A stretch of 53,413 bases of DNA, taken from Bradyrhizobium manausense (GTDB lineage: Bacteria > Pseudomonadota > Alphaproteobacteria > Rhizobiales > Xanthobacteraceae). The notes under the pieces are model-generated. The model made no database searches, was not told the origin of the DNA, and was given only the letters and a program-made list of their open reading frames with translations. Below are positions 45,483-53,413 of the stretch, piece by piece (the first letter of the stretch is position 1; each line of letters starts with the position of its first letter). The stretch covers positions 1 to 53,413 of the forward strand of contig NZ_JAFCLG010000030.1 in assembly GCF_018129685.1 (NCBI RefSeq). The letters run 5' to 3'. The translations under genes were made by a program, and so were the position numbers.

Positions 45483-47354
45483 CTATTTCGCCTGCTCGAG
45501 CTTGGCGGCCTTGGCGCGGTCATACCACCAGTTCTCGGGTGCACCGACGCCTTGCGCAAATTTCGGCGGCGTGGCGGGATGGCTGAACTGGTCCCAATAG
45601 GCGACGCGATGGAAGTTCGCATACCATTGCGGCACCCAATAGCGCCCGGCGCGGAACACGCGATCGAACGCCCGGCAGGCCGTGGTCAGTTCCGCTCTGG
45701 TCTGGGCCGCGATGATCTTGTCGATGAGGGCGTCGATGATCGGATCGGAGATGCCGGCGAGATTGTACGAGCCCTTGGTCTTGGCGGCCTGAGAGGAGAA
45801 GAAGGCCCGCATGGCATCGCCTGGCGTCGCCGACATCGAGAAGCGTTCGATGGTCATGTCGAAATCGAAATCCTCGAGCCGCGCGCGGTACTGCACGGCA
45901 TCGACCAGGCGGAACGTGGCGTCGATGCCGAGCGTCGCGAGGTTCTTCAGGTAAGGCCCATGATGCGGCTGGATCGACGGCTCGTCGTTCAGGAACTCGA
46001 TCGTGAAGGGCTCGCCATTGGGCAGAACCCGCTTGCGGTCCTTGATGACGTAGCCGGCCTCGTTGAGCAGCTCGCTCGCCTTGCGCAGCAGGGCGCGGTC
46101 CTGTCCCGAGCCGTCCGACACCGGCGGAACGAAAGGCTGGCCGAACACCTCGTCGGGCACCTTGCCACGGAAGGGCTCCAGCAATGCGAGCTCCTCAGGC
46201 GAGGGCGGGCCCGAGACCATCATGTCGGAATTCTGGAACGGCGAGCGCGTGCGCGCATAGGCGCCGTACATGATCGACTTGTTGGTCCACTCGAAATCGA
46301 AGGCATAGATCAGCGCTTCGCGCACGCGCGGATCCTTGAACTTGTCGCGGCGCAGATTGATGAACCAGCCCTGCGCGCCCGACGGCGTCTCGTCCGGCAG
46401 TTGCTCCTGCTTGACGCGACCGTCCTTCACCGCCGGGAAATCGTAGCGCGTGGCCCAGATGCGCGAGGTGAGCTCTTCGCGGAACAGATAGTTCTTGCCG
46501 GTGAAGCCTTCGAAGGCGACGTCGCGGTCGCGATAGAATTCGTAGCGCACCGTGTCGAAATTGTAGCTGCCGCGGCACACCGGCAGGTCGGCACCCCACC
46601 AGTCCTTGACGCGGTCGTATTCGATGTAGCGATTGACCTCGAACCTGCCGACCTTGTAGGGGCCGGAGCCGAGCGGCGTATCGAGCGTCGATTCGTCGAA
46701 GGCCCGCGTGGCGTAATACGCCTTCGAGAAGATCGGCAGGCTGGCGACATAGAGCGGCACGTCGCGGGCGCGGTTCGGCGCGAAGGTGACGACCACGGCG
46801 GCGTCATCGAGCGCCTCGGCCTTCACGAAATCGCGCAGCTGCACGACGATCAGCGGATGGCCCTTCTCCTTCAGCGTGTTGAGCGAGAAGGCGACGTCAT
46901 CAGCGGTGAGCTTCGAGCCGTCGTGGAAACGAGCCTCGGGCCTGATCGTGAAGGTGTAGGCCAGCTTGTCCGGCGAGATTCGCACCGATTTCGCGACAAG
47001 CCCGTACATCGCGTCGGGCTCGTCATTGGCGCGCGCCATCAGCGGGGCGAAGGTCATGTCCATGCCCTGCGCGCCCTCGCCCTTCAGGATGTAGGCGTTG
47101 AGCGAGGAGAACGTGAAATAGGACTGGTTGTAAGAACGCACCGAAGGAATCAGTGAGAACGCCCCGCCCTTCGGCGCATCGGGATTGACGTAGTCGAAAT
47201 GGTGGAAATCGGCTGGATATTTGAGATCGCCGAAGGCCGAGATGCCGTGGGCCTCAGCGGGCCCCTCGGACGCCGCCACACCAGGCAGCGCCGCAGCGCT
47301 GAACGCGCCGCCAACACCGAGGACCAGCACATGCCGGCGTGAAAGCTGCGTCAT
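45483..47354 (-). CDS. yejA: Peptide-binding protein YejA, second tandem copy
   Basis: The 623-residue protein has a twin-arginine-like signal (SRRHVLVLGVGGAFSAAALPG) and the SBP-bac-5 fold of YejA: FGDLKYPADFHHFDYVNPDAPKGG-like opening, LTADDVAFSLNTL and VREALIYAFDFEW. The ATG at 47354 has AGGGAG upstream; an upstream TTG is in frame. It is adjacent to, and homologous with, the next gene. Yej systems import oligopeptides and microcin C-like peptides. Confidence 0.92.
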   Translation of the reverse strand: MTQLSRRHVLVLGVGGAFSAAALPGVAASEGPAEAHGISAFGDLKYPADFHHFDYVNPDAPKGGAFSLIPSVRSYNQSYFTFSSLNAYILKGEGAQGMDMTFAPLMARANDEPDAMYGLVAKSVRISPDKLAYTFTIRPEARFHDGSKLTADDVAFSLNTLKEKGHPLIVVQLRDFVKAEALDDAAVVVTFAPNRARDVPLYVASLPIFSKAYYATRAFDESTLDTPLGSGPYKVGRFEVNRYIEYDRVKDWWGADLPVCRGSYNFDTVRYEFYRDRDVAFEGFTGKNYLFREELTSRIWATRYDFPAVKDGRVKQEQLPDETPSGAQGWFINLRRDKFKDPRVREALIYAFDFEWTNKSIMYGAYARTRSPFQNSDMMVSGPPSPEELALLEPFRGKVPDEVFGQPFVPPVSDGSGQDRALLRKASELLNEAGYVIKDRKRVLPNGEPFTIEFLNDEPSIQPHHGPYLKNLATLGIDATFRLVDAVQYRARLEDFDFDMTIERFSMSATPGDAMRAFFSSQAAKTKGSYNLAGISDPIIDALIDKIIAAQTRAELTTACRAFDRVFRAGRYWVPQWYANFHRVAYWDQFSHPATPPKFAQGVGAPENWWYDRAKAAKLEQAK

Positions 47355-47368
47355 GCGCAATTGCTCCC

Positions 47369-49264
47369 TCAAGAGCGTTTTCCGATTCGCGCCGCCTTCT
47401 CAGCGTCGTACCACCAGAGCGTCGGTAGGCCGGACCGGCCATATTTCGGCAGGGGCTCGGCATGGCTGAAGCGGTCCCAGCGGGCATAGCGCGAGAATGG
47501 ATAGGTAAACTGAGGCACCACGTAGAAATTCCACAGCAGCACGCGATCGAGCGCGCGCGTCGCGGCGACGAGACCATTGCGGTCTTTGGCGAAGATGATC
47601 TTCTCGATCAAGGCATCCACGGCCGGGTTCTTGATGCCGATGGTGTTGCGTGCGCCGGGCACGTCGGCGGTCGCCGAGCTCCAGAATTCACGCTGCTCGT
47701 TGCCGGGCGAAAGCGACTCGCCCCATTGGTCGATAATCATATCGAAGTCGAAGTTACGCAGCCGGTTCTGGTACTGCGCATCATCGACCGTGCGAACCGA
47801 CGTGTTGACACCGATGCGCTCCAGCGAGGGCTTGAAGAACAGCGCAATGCGCTCCGACGAGGGTTCCTGGACCAGGATCTCGACCGTCAGAACCTTCCCC
47901 GCGGCGTCGACCAGCTTGTGATCCTTCACCTCGAAGCCCGCTTCTTTCAGGAGCTTCGCCGCTTCACGCAGATTGGCGCGCACGGCTTCCGGAGTGCCGC
48001 CGACAGGATTCTGATACGGCGTCGTGAACACTTCCGGCGGTACCTTGTCCTTCACCGTTTCGAGGATCCGCAATTCCTCGCCCTCAGGCAAACCCGTCGC
48101 CGCGAGTTCGGACCCTTCGAAGTAGCTGTTGATGCGCTTGTACTGACCGAAAAAGAGCTGCTTGTTCATCTCCTCGAAGTCGAAGGCGTAGTTGAAGGCT
48201 CGTCGCACCCGCGCATCCTTGAACTGATCGCGCCTGGTGTTGACCACGAAGGCCTGCATGCGGCCAGAATCGTTGATCGGAAACTCTTCCTTGATCACCC
48301 GCTTCTCGGCGACCGCGGGGAAGTTGTAGGCCGTCGCCCACTGCTTGGCGGAGTTTTCCGCGATCCAATCGGCTTGATCGGCCTTGAAGGCCTCCAGCGC
48401 GACCTGGTTGTCGCGGAAGAATTCGTAGCGCAGCTCGTCGAAATTGTTCTGGCCGATCCGGCTGGGGAGATCGGCGCCCCAGTGATCCTTGACCCGTTCA
48501 AGCCTGACCGAGCGCCCCGGCACGAATTCCTTGATCCGATATGGCCCGGATCCGAGCGGAATCTCCAGCGTGGTCGCGCTCACATCGCGCTTGCGGCCCT
48601 GCGCGTCGGTGCCTTCCCACCAATGCTTCGGCAGCACCGCCAACTCGCCGACGATGGTCGGCAGCTCCCGGTTGCCCGGCCCATCGAAGCTGAATTTAAC
48701 GTCGCGCTCGCCGACTTTCTCCGCCTTGGTCACGTGGCGATAATAGGACGCGTACATCGGGCTTTGCTGCTTGAACGTCTCGAGCGAGAAAATCACGTCC
48801 TCGGGCGTCACCGGCTTGCCGTCATGCCAGCGGGCTTCCTTGCGCAGGCGATAGACCACCCAGGAAAAATCCTCCGGATGCTGGGCGGCCTCGGCCAGTT
48901 CACCGTACTCGCTCGCCACCTCGTCTTGCGCCCGGGTCATCAACGTTTCGTAGATGACACCGACAGCTGGCGCGATCGTGCCCTTGATGCCGGCGACCGC
49001 GATATTGAAGTTGTCGAAAGTGCCGATCGAGATCAGGCGCGCTATGCCGCCCTTGGGCGCGTCCGGGTTGACGTAGTCAAACCGCTTGAAGTCGGCCGGA
49101 TATTTGACGTCGCCGAACAGGGACAGCGCATGGCGCCAGGGCAGCTCACCGGCCGATTGCGCCTCTGCCGTGCCAACGACGGGAGCACCCGCCGCAGAGC
49201 CGAGGACGGGAAGCGCGGCAACGGCCGCGCCGGTGAGCAGAAGATCGCGTCGGGTAATGGCCAA
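47369..49264 (-). CDS. yejA: Peptide-binding protein YejA, first tandem copy
   Basis: The 631-residue protein also has a twin-arginine signal (ITRRDLLLTGAAVAALP) and shares with its neighbour the FGDVKYPADFKRFDYVNPDAPKGG-like opening, the VTPEDVIFSLETF and ARVRRAFNYAFDFEEMN segments and the C-terminal LPTLWWYD motif. It is first in the yej operon. Divergence between the copies is considerable, so they probably bind different peptides and share one permease. No promoter was resolved in the 220 bases upstream. Confidence 0.92.
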   Translation of the reverse strand: MAITRRDLLLTGAAVAALPVLGSAAGAPVVGTAEAQSAGELPWRHALSLFGDVKYPADFKRFDYVNPDAPKGGIARLISIGTFDNFNIAVAGIKGTIAPAVGVIYETLMTRAQDEVASEYGELAEAAQHPEDFSWVVYRLRKEARWHDGKPVTPEDVIFSLETFKQQSPMYASYYRHVTKAEKVGERDVKFSFDGPGNRELPTIVGELAVLPKHWWEGTDAQGRKRDVSATTLEIPLGSGPYRIKEFVPGRSVRLERVKDHWGADLPSRIGQNNFDELRYEFFRDNQVALEAFKADQADWIAENSAKQWATAYNFPAVAEKRVIKEEFPINDSGRMQAFVVNTRRDQFKDARVRRAFNYAFDFEEMNKQLFFGQYKRINSYFEGSELAATGLPEGEELRILETVKDKVPPEVFTTPYQNPVGGTPEAVRANLREAAKLLKEAGFEVKDHKLVDAAGKVLTVEILVQEPSSERIALFFKPSLERIGVNTSVRTVDDAQYQNRLRNFDFDMIIDQWGESLSPGNEQREFWSSATADVPGARNTIGIKNPAVDALIEKIIFAKDRNGLVAATRALDRVLLWNFYVVPQFTYPFSRYARWDRFSHAEPLPKYGRSGLPTLWWYDAEKAARIGKRS

Positions 49265-49412
49265 ATCAACATCCTTGGTCTCGAAGGAGGTTACCCCTTT
49301 AAGGGCCTAATATAGGCGAGCTTTCGACGGAATATGTTGCTTTTTCCTCATCTTGGATGACCGAAGTGGCCGTCAGATGCGGCCAAACGCCCCGATAACA
49401 ACGCCGCGAGGC

Positions 49413-49458
49413 CCGGATATGGAAACGGCCAGGCTTTGGAGCCTGGCCGCATATCCGA
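49413..49458 (-). terminator. Probable terminator of cycM
   Basis: A 10-bp stem (CGGCCAGGCT with AGCCTGGCCG) extends through an outer pair CGGATAT/ATATCCG. On the minus strand it lies 33 bases after the cycM stop and is followed by GTTTCC, a weak T-run. It may be a Rho-independent terminator or a palindromic repeat. The rest of the 225-base gap up to 49490 shows nothing else. Confidence 0.55.
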
Positions 49459-49490
49459 GATCGAAACCCGGAAGCCTTATTTCGAGAGCC

Positions 49491-50042
49491 TTATTTCGCC
49501 GCCGTCGGCAGCGGCTTCGGACTGTCGGAGAGGGTGTTCAGATAAGCGATGACGTCGGCACGCTCGCTGTCCTTCTGGATGCCGGCAAAGCCCATCGCCG
49601 TACCGGGGATATAGCCCTTCGGATTGGTGATGAACTTGTTGAGTTCGTCGACGCTCCAATCGCCCCCCTTTGCCTTGATGGCGGCCGAATAGTTGAAACC
49701 GGCTTCCGTTGCTCGGGCGCGACCAACAATGCCGTAGAGGTTCGGACCAACGCGGTTCGGGCCGCCCTTCTCGAAGGTGTGGCAGGCGCCGCACTTCTTG
49801 GCGGCGGAAGCGCCCTTCTCGACGGAGGCGGTCTGGAGCAGCTTTTCGATCGGCTCGGCCGGAGCTGCGGCAGCGCCTGCGCCACCCTTGTCGCCGGCTT
49901 CTTCCTTCACGGCGATCTCGAAGCCCGGCTTTTCCGGCGTCTTGGGCGAGAACAAAGCCTGAGCGGTGAAGCTCGTCACCAGCAGAATGAGACAGGTGCC
50001 GAGCACGGCCCCGAGAATCTTGTTGAGTTCGAAAGAGTCCAT
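49491..50042 (-). CDS. cycM: Membrane-anchored cytochrome c CycM
   Basis: The 183-residue protein has an uncleaved N-terminal anchor (KILGAVLGTCLILLVTSF), a flexible Ala/Pro-rich linker and a class I cytochrome c domain with haem motif CGACH (84-88) and axial Met150 (GTAMGF). Its length, anchor and sequence fit CycM of Bradyrhizobium japonicum, which donates electrons to the aa3 oxidase in aerobic respiration. The start is the ATG at 50042; longer upstream frames do not look coding. It is divergent from kdsB. Confidence 0.93.
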   Translation of the reverse strand: MDSFELNKILGAVLGTCLILLVTSFTAQALFSPKTPEKPGFEIAVKEEAGDKGGAGAAAAPAEPIEKLLQTASVEKGASAAKKCGACHTFEKGGPNRVGPNLYGIVGRARATEAGFNYSAAIKAKGGDWSVDELNKFITNPKGYIPGTAMGFAGIQKDSERADVIAYLNTLSDSPKPLPTAAK

Positions 50043-50263
50043 TTCCGGCCAGGCCCCACACCGCAAGAAGGAATTGGCAGCCGGGCGGCCGCCAGGACGA
50101 GCCTCGGGAGAATCAAAACCGTTCCTTATTGTTTCCCCGAGTTTTGCCATTGAGATATCGGTTTGCCCGGGGTCTGGCAACCCGTATAAGCGACCCTTCT
50201 GTCGGCCCGTCCCCACCCGATTTCTCGACGCGGAAAACGTCCCGTTTCCAGGCCCTTAAATCC

Positions 50264-51004
50264 ATGATCGATCCCCGCATCCTGGTGCTGATCCCGGCCC
50301 GCATGGCCGCCACCCGCCTGCCCGGCAAGCCGCTCGCCGATATCGCGGGCCTGCCGATGATCGTGCATGTGATGCGGCGCGCCGAGGCCGCCGGTATCGG
50401 CCGGGTTGCGGTGGCTACCGACACGGCAGAGATTGCTTCGGTCGTGACCGCCCATGGCGGCGAGGCGGTGATGACCCGCACCGACCACCCCTCGGGCTCG
50501 GACCGCATCCACGAGGCCATGCAGAAGCTCGATCCCGATGGCAAGGCCGAGATCGTGGTCAATCTCCAGGGCGATTTCCCGACCATCACGGTCGACAACA
50601 TCCGCGACGTGCTGCCGCCGCTCGAAGACCCTGCCGTCGACATCGCCACGCTGGCCTCGCAGATCCACACCGAGGAGGAGGATCTCGCCCCGAGCGTCGT
50701 GAAGGCGATCGGAACCTCGCTCGGCGGCAAGCGCATGCGCGCACTTTATTTCACCCGCGCGACGGCGCCGACCGGCGACGGACCGCGTTACCACCATATC
50801 GGCCTCTACGCCTATCGCCGCGCCGCTCTGGAGCGCTACGTTTCGCTGCCGCCCTCGCCGCTGGAATTGCAGGAGAAGCTCGAGCAGCTCCGGGCCCTGG
50901 AGGCCGGGATGCGGATCGACTTCACCATCGTCGACACCGTCCCCAGGGGGGTCGACACGCCGGCGGATCTGGAGACCGCCCGCGGCATCCTTTCCAAATC
51001 CTGA
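50264..51004 (+). CDS. kdsB: 3-deoxy-manno-octulosonate cytidylyltransferase KdsB
   Basis: KdsB activates Kdo as CMP-Kdo for lipid A/LPS core synthesis. The 246-residue protein has the family signatures IPARMAATRLPGKPL, RTDHPSGSDRI and VNLQGDFP, and QHLxHHIGLYAYR-like YHHIGLYAYR. The start ATG at 50264 is chosen because MIDPRILVLIPARMA begins the domain. It is 21 bases before pheA, so the two are probably cotranscribed. Confidence 0.96.
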   Translation: MIDPRILVLIPARMAATRLPGKPLADIAGLPMIVHVMRRAEAAGIGRVAVATDTAEIASVVTAHGGEAVMTRTDHPSGSDRIHEAMQKLDPDGKAEIVVNLQGDFPTITVDNIRDVLPPLEDPAVDIATLASQIHTEEEDLAPSVVKAIGTSLGGKRMRALYFTRATAPTGDGPRYHHIGLYAYRRAALERYVSLPPSPLELQEKLEQLRALEAGMRIDFTIVDTVPRGVDTPADLETARGILSKS

Positions 51005-51025
51005 GCCGCTGCTACAAGGCCCGTC

Positions 51026-51883
51026 ATGAGCAAGATGAAGATCGCATTCCAGGGTGAACCTGGCGCCAATTCCCATATCGCCATCGTTGAAGCCTATCCC
51101 GACGCCGAGCCGATGCCCTGCGCCACCTTCGAGGACGCGCTGTCGGCGATTTCCTCGGGCGAGGCCGATCTCGGCATGATCCCGATCGAGAATTCGGTCG
51201 CCGGCCGCGTCGCCGACATCCATCATCTGCTTCCGGCCTCCGGCCTCTTCATCATCGGCGAATGGTTCTTGCCGGTCCGGCATCAGCTGATGGCGATCAA
51301 GGGCACCAGGCTCGAAGACGTCAAATCCGTCGAGAGCCATGTGCATGCGCTCGGCCAGTGCCGGCGGATCATCCGCAAGCTCGGCATCAAGCCCATCGTG
51401 CACGCCGACACCGCCGGCAGCGCCCGCGACATTTCCGAGCGCAAGGACAAGACCGTCGCCGCGATCGCCTCGCGCCTCGCCGCGCAGATCTACGGCCTCG
51501 ACATCCTCGCCGAGGACATCGAGGACGAAGCCCACAACACCACACGCTTCGTGGTGCTGGCGCGTGAGCCGAAGTGGGCCGCGCAAGGCTCGGGCTCGCT
51601 GGTCACGACTTTTGTCTTCCGGGTGCGCAACCTGCCTGCGGCGCTCTACAAGGCGCTCGGCGGCTTTGCCACCAACGGCGTCAACATGACGAAGCTCGAA
51701 AGCTATATGGTCGACGGCAATTTCTTCGCCACGCAGTTCTATGCCGATGTCGATGGCCACCCTGATGACAAGGGTCTCGCATTTGCGATCGAGGAGCTGA
51801 AATTCTTCTCACGCGAGTTTCGTATCGTCGGCGTGTATCCGGGACATCCGTTCCGGGCAACGTTCAGCGAGGCGCAGGATTAG
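51026..51883 (+). CDS. pheA: Prephenate dehydratase PheA with ACT domain
   Basis: PheA makes phenylpyruvate for phenylalanine synthesis. The 285-residue protein has the catalytic PDT domain (IAFQGEPGANSH, GMIPIENSVAGRV, NTTRFVVL with the Thr-Arg-Phe triad) and a C-terminal ACT domain (NMTKLESYMVDGNFF). The ACT motif reads LESY rather than the ESRP of enteric enzymes, a form I recall from other alphaproteobacteria; Phe inhibition is likely but not shown. There is no fused chorismate mutase. Confidence 0.95.
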   Translation: MSKMKIAFQGEPGANSHIAIVEAYPDAEPMPCATFEDALSAISSGEADLGMIPIENSVAGRVADIHHLLPASGLFIIGEWFLPVRHQLMAIKGTRLEDVKSVESHVHALGQCRRIIRKLGIKPIVHADTAGSARDISERKDKTVAAIASRLAAQIYGLDILAEDIEDEAHNTTRFVVLAREPKWAAQGSGSLVTTFVFRVRNLPAALYKALGGFATNGVNMTKLESYMVDGNFFATQFYADVDGHPDDKGLAFAIEELKFFSREFRIVGVYPGHPFRATFSEAQD

Positions 51884-51895
51884 CCTGCCACCCTC

Positions 51896-52042
51896 CCCTG
51901 GAGGGGGAGGGTCGGCTCGCATTGAGCGCAGCGAAATGTGAGACGGGGTGGGGGTGAAAGTCCCTCCACGACGAACAGTGCCCGAGTGGAGGGATCACCC
52001 CACCCCGCCCGCGCTTCGCGCGATCGACCCTCCCCCTCCAGG
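51896..52042. repeat. Long palindromic element downstream of pheA, truncated on the right
   Basis: Complementary arms at 51896-51913 and 52025-52042 (18 bases) enclose further nested stems (GGGGTGGGGGTGA with TCACCCCACCCC; TCCCTCCAC with GTGGAGGGA). Left of the left arm the palindrome should continue, with CCACCCTCC present at 51888-51896, but the right arm stops at 52042 and unrelated sequence begins. It is a dispersed Bradyrhizobium-type repeat and may also act as a pheA terminator. Confidence 0.85.
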
Positions 52043-53413
52043 CTACGATATTCACACATCGCAGTTGAAGAGCGAAGAAATGGCTGATTCCATGTGGTCT
52101 TCCTGAAGAGGAGGAGTGCATGGAGCTTGGACTGGGGCGGTTTGGTGACCGCCGCCTGGAAAAAGGGGGGCCTTTCTTTTGGACCGCCTCGTGGCGTCGG
52201 GCGGCAGAAGGCTGCGGGTGCGTCGATTGGGTGGCAGTCGGGCGGGAGAGATTCGCCTGACCCGGCTTTTGCGTAATGAGGCCTTCAGTTGTGAAGAGAT
52301 GCTGGCGGAGGCCGCCGGGCGGACGGCGGACCGCTGCATGGGACGGCACGTCCTTGCGATCCAGGACACGACTGTGCTGCGCTCGGAGGGAGGTGGAGGT
52401 GAGTATCTGCATGCCGTATTGGCTCTGGATGCGCAGGATGGTTCGATCCTTGGACTGATCGATGGTTGCTTCCTGAAGCGGGAGGGCGGCCGGCGGGCCG
52501 TGCGGCGATCCGCACCGATTGAAGAAAAAGAGAGCTTCCGGTGGCTGGAAGGCGCGGACCAAGCCGGGTCGGTGTGTGCCGGCGCGGCTTCGATCACGGT
52601 CATTGCCGATCGCGAGAGCGATATCTTTGAAGCGTTTGCGTTGCGTCCCGAACGCGTTGAACTGCTGGTACGTGCGGCTCATGACCGCGCGCTTGCCGAT
52701 GGTCATGCCCTGTTTGCGCGAGCCGCCGCACTCCCTGTGATGGGACGTGCGGAACTGGAGTTGGCCGCCAAGCCGGGGCGCAAGCGGCGTATTGCACAGC
52801 TCGAAATGCGCTTCATGCCAGCGAGGCTTGCCCGCCCCAAGAATGGATTGCGCGCCAATTTGCCGGAGAGCGTTGCCGTAAACGTCATTGATGTCCGTGA
52901 GATCAGCGCGCCGGCTGGCGAGGCGCCGATCCACTGGCGACTTCTGACGACACACGCAGTAGCCAGCGAGACGGAAGCATGGGAGACGGTCGACCTTTAT
53001 CGGCAACGTTGGGCCATTGAACAGCTGTTCCGCACCCTCAAGACTGCGGGCTTCGACATCGAGCATGTCCAGATCGAAGACAAGGCGCCTCGTGATCGGT
53101 TGATAACCGCGACGCTGATCGCGGCTGTGTGCATCCAGCAATTGGTGCACGCCCGTGATGGCGGCCCGGGACCTCTGCGGCCCCTGAGCGATGCGTTCGA
53201 CCCCGAGGACATTGCGCTGATCGAGGCCTGCTGCGCCGACCTCGAAGGCAAGACGGACCGGCAGAAGAACCCCCATCCAAAGGGATCGCTCGCACGCGCC
53301 GCCTGGGTCTGCGCGCGTCTGGGCGGATGGACCGGCTACTACGGCAAGCCGGGCCCCGTCGTCATGCTTCAGGGCTGGCTCGAGTTCCAAGCCATGAAAC
53401 GCGGCACCAACCT
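52043..53413 (+). mobile_element. IS4-family insertion sequence, left part (continues past the window)
   Basis: The element begins at or near 52043, where the palindromic repeat is cut, and runs beyond the window end. It encodes an IS4-type transposase. The left end reads CTACGATATTCACACATCGC; its inverted partner and target duplication are beyond the window. Confidence 0.75.
52120..53413 (+). pseudogene. IS4-family transposase with frameshift, 3' end missing
   Basis: Translation from the ATG at 52120 (AGGAGG upstream) gives MELGLGRFGDRRLEK, the Tnp_DNA_bind opening of IS4-type transposases, then runs to a stop at 52258. From 52170 the next frame stays open to the window end and carries the DDE domain: HVLAIQDTT (first Asp), VIADRESDIFEAF and the Y-R-E-K signature YRQRWAIEQLFRTLK at about 53002. 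The join lies in the run AAAAAGGGGGG (52160-52170), where one missing base explains the shift. The gene is either inactive or read by slippage at the run. Confidence 0.8.

Noticed and set aside
52164..52170. Programmed -1 ribosomal frameshift in the IS4 transposase
   Set aside because: The run does not form an in-frame X-XXY-YYZ heptamer, and IS4 transposases are normally a single frame; a one-base deletion is simpler.
51864..53390. 508-codon minus-strand frame across the palindrome and the IS
   Set aside because: It crosses the repeat boundary and is antisense to a transposase with a complete Y-R-E-K signature, so it is not a gene.

Overview
The window is high-GC alphaproteobacterial chromosome, most probably Bradyrhizobium or a very close relative. 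The inference rests on a CycM-type membrane-anchored cytochrome c, a full cpa/tad pilus locus, the urt-ure gene order, several families of long intergenic palindromes of the kind scattered through Bradyrhizobium genomes, and a remnant starting with the MKRREFIT signal peptide typical of that group. No RNA gene, CRISPR array or phage was seen.

Layout. (1) 0.1-2.2 kb: a RidA-like protein and a convergent HWE-type sensor kinase. (2) 2.5-14.6 kb, minus strand: a continuous urea uptake and urea hydrolysis cluster, read urtA-urtB-urtC-urtD-urtE-ureD-ureA-ureB-(MESH1-like hydrolase)-ureC-(ABM monooxygenase)-ureE-ureF-ureG. A near-perfect sigma-54 promoter lies 78 bp upstream of the urtA start, which fits nitrogen control. 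(3) 15.1-17.5 kb: DEAD-box helicase, IF-1 variant and cold-shock protein, an RNA-remodelling group. (4) 17.6-30.6 kb: the Flp/Tad pilus locus, with two TadE-like proteins, a stand-alone secretin N-domain protein and a fatty-acid hydroxylase-like protein on the minus strand; Flp pilin, CpaA-F, TadB and TadC on the plus strand; and a convergent TPR lipoprotein. (5) 30.7-41.5 kb: a mixed region with a metallophosphoesterase, a leucyl aminopeptidase, an NlpC/P60 hydrolase, a methyltransferase, a triple-GAF histidine kinase, a gene-poor and partly decayed 1.5 kb stretch, and an Omp25/31-like outer membrane protein. (6) 41.5-49.3 kb, minus strand: a Yej-type peptide ABC importer with two tandem binding proteins. 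(7) 49.5-51.9 kb: cycM, kdsB and pheA. (8) 52.0 kb to the end: an IS4-family element whose left end cuts a palindromic repeat and whose transposase carries a frameshift.

How the genes work together. UrtABCDE would import urea, UreABC hydrolyse it, and UreDEFG load nickel. The MESH1-like (p)ppGpp/NADPH-type hydrolase between ureB and ureC is the most intriguing passenger, because it places a possible alarmone-turnover enzyme under the urea/nitrogen promoter. The cpa/tad genes form a complete secretion and assembly machine for Flp pili: prepilin peptidase, secretin, ATPase, platform proteins and pilin.

The best leads for something undescribed are the MESH1-urease linkage, the stand-alone secretin N-domain protein, a small membrane ORF just after flp, a metallophosphoesterase with an unassigned C-terminal domain, and the nested or IS-interrupted palindromes. 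All assignments are by eye from motifs and context; no database search was run.
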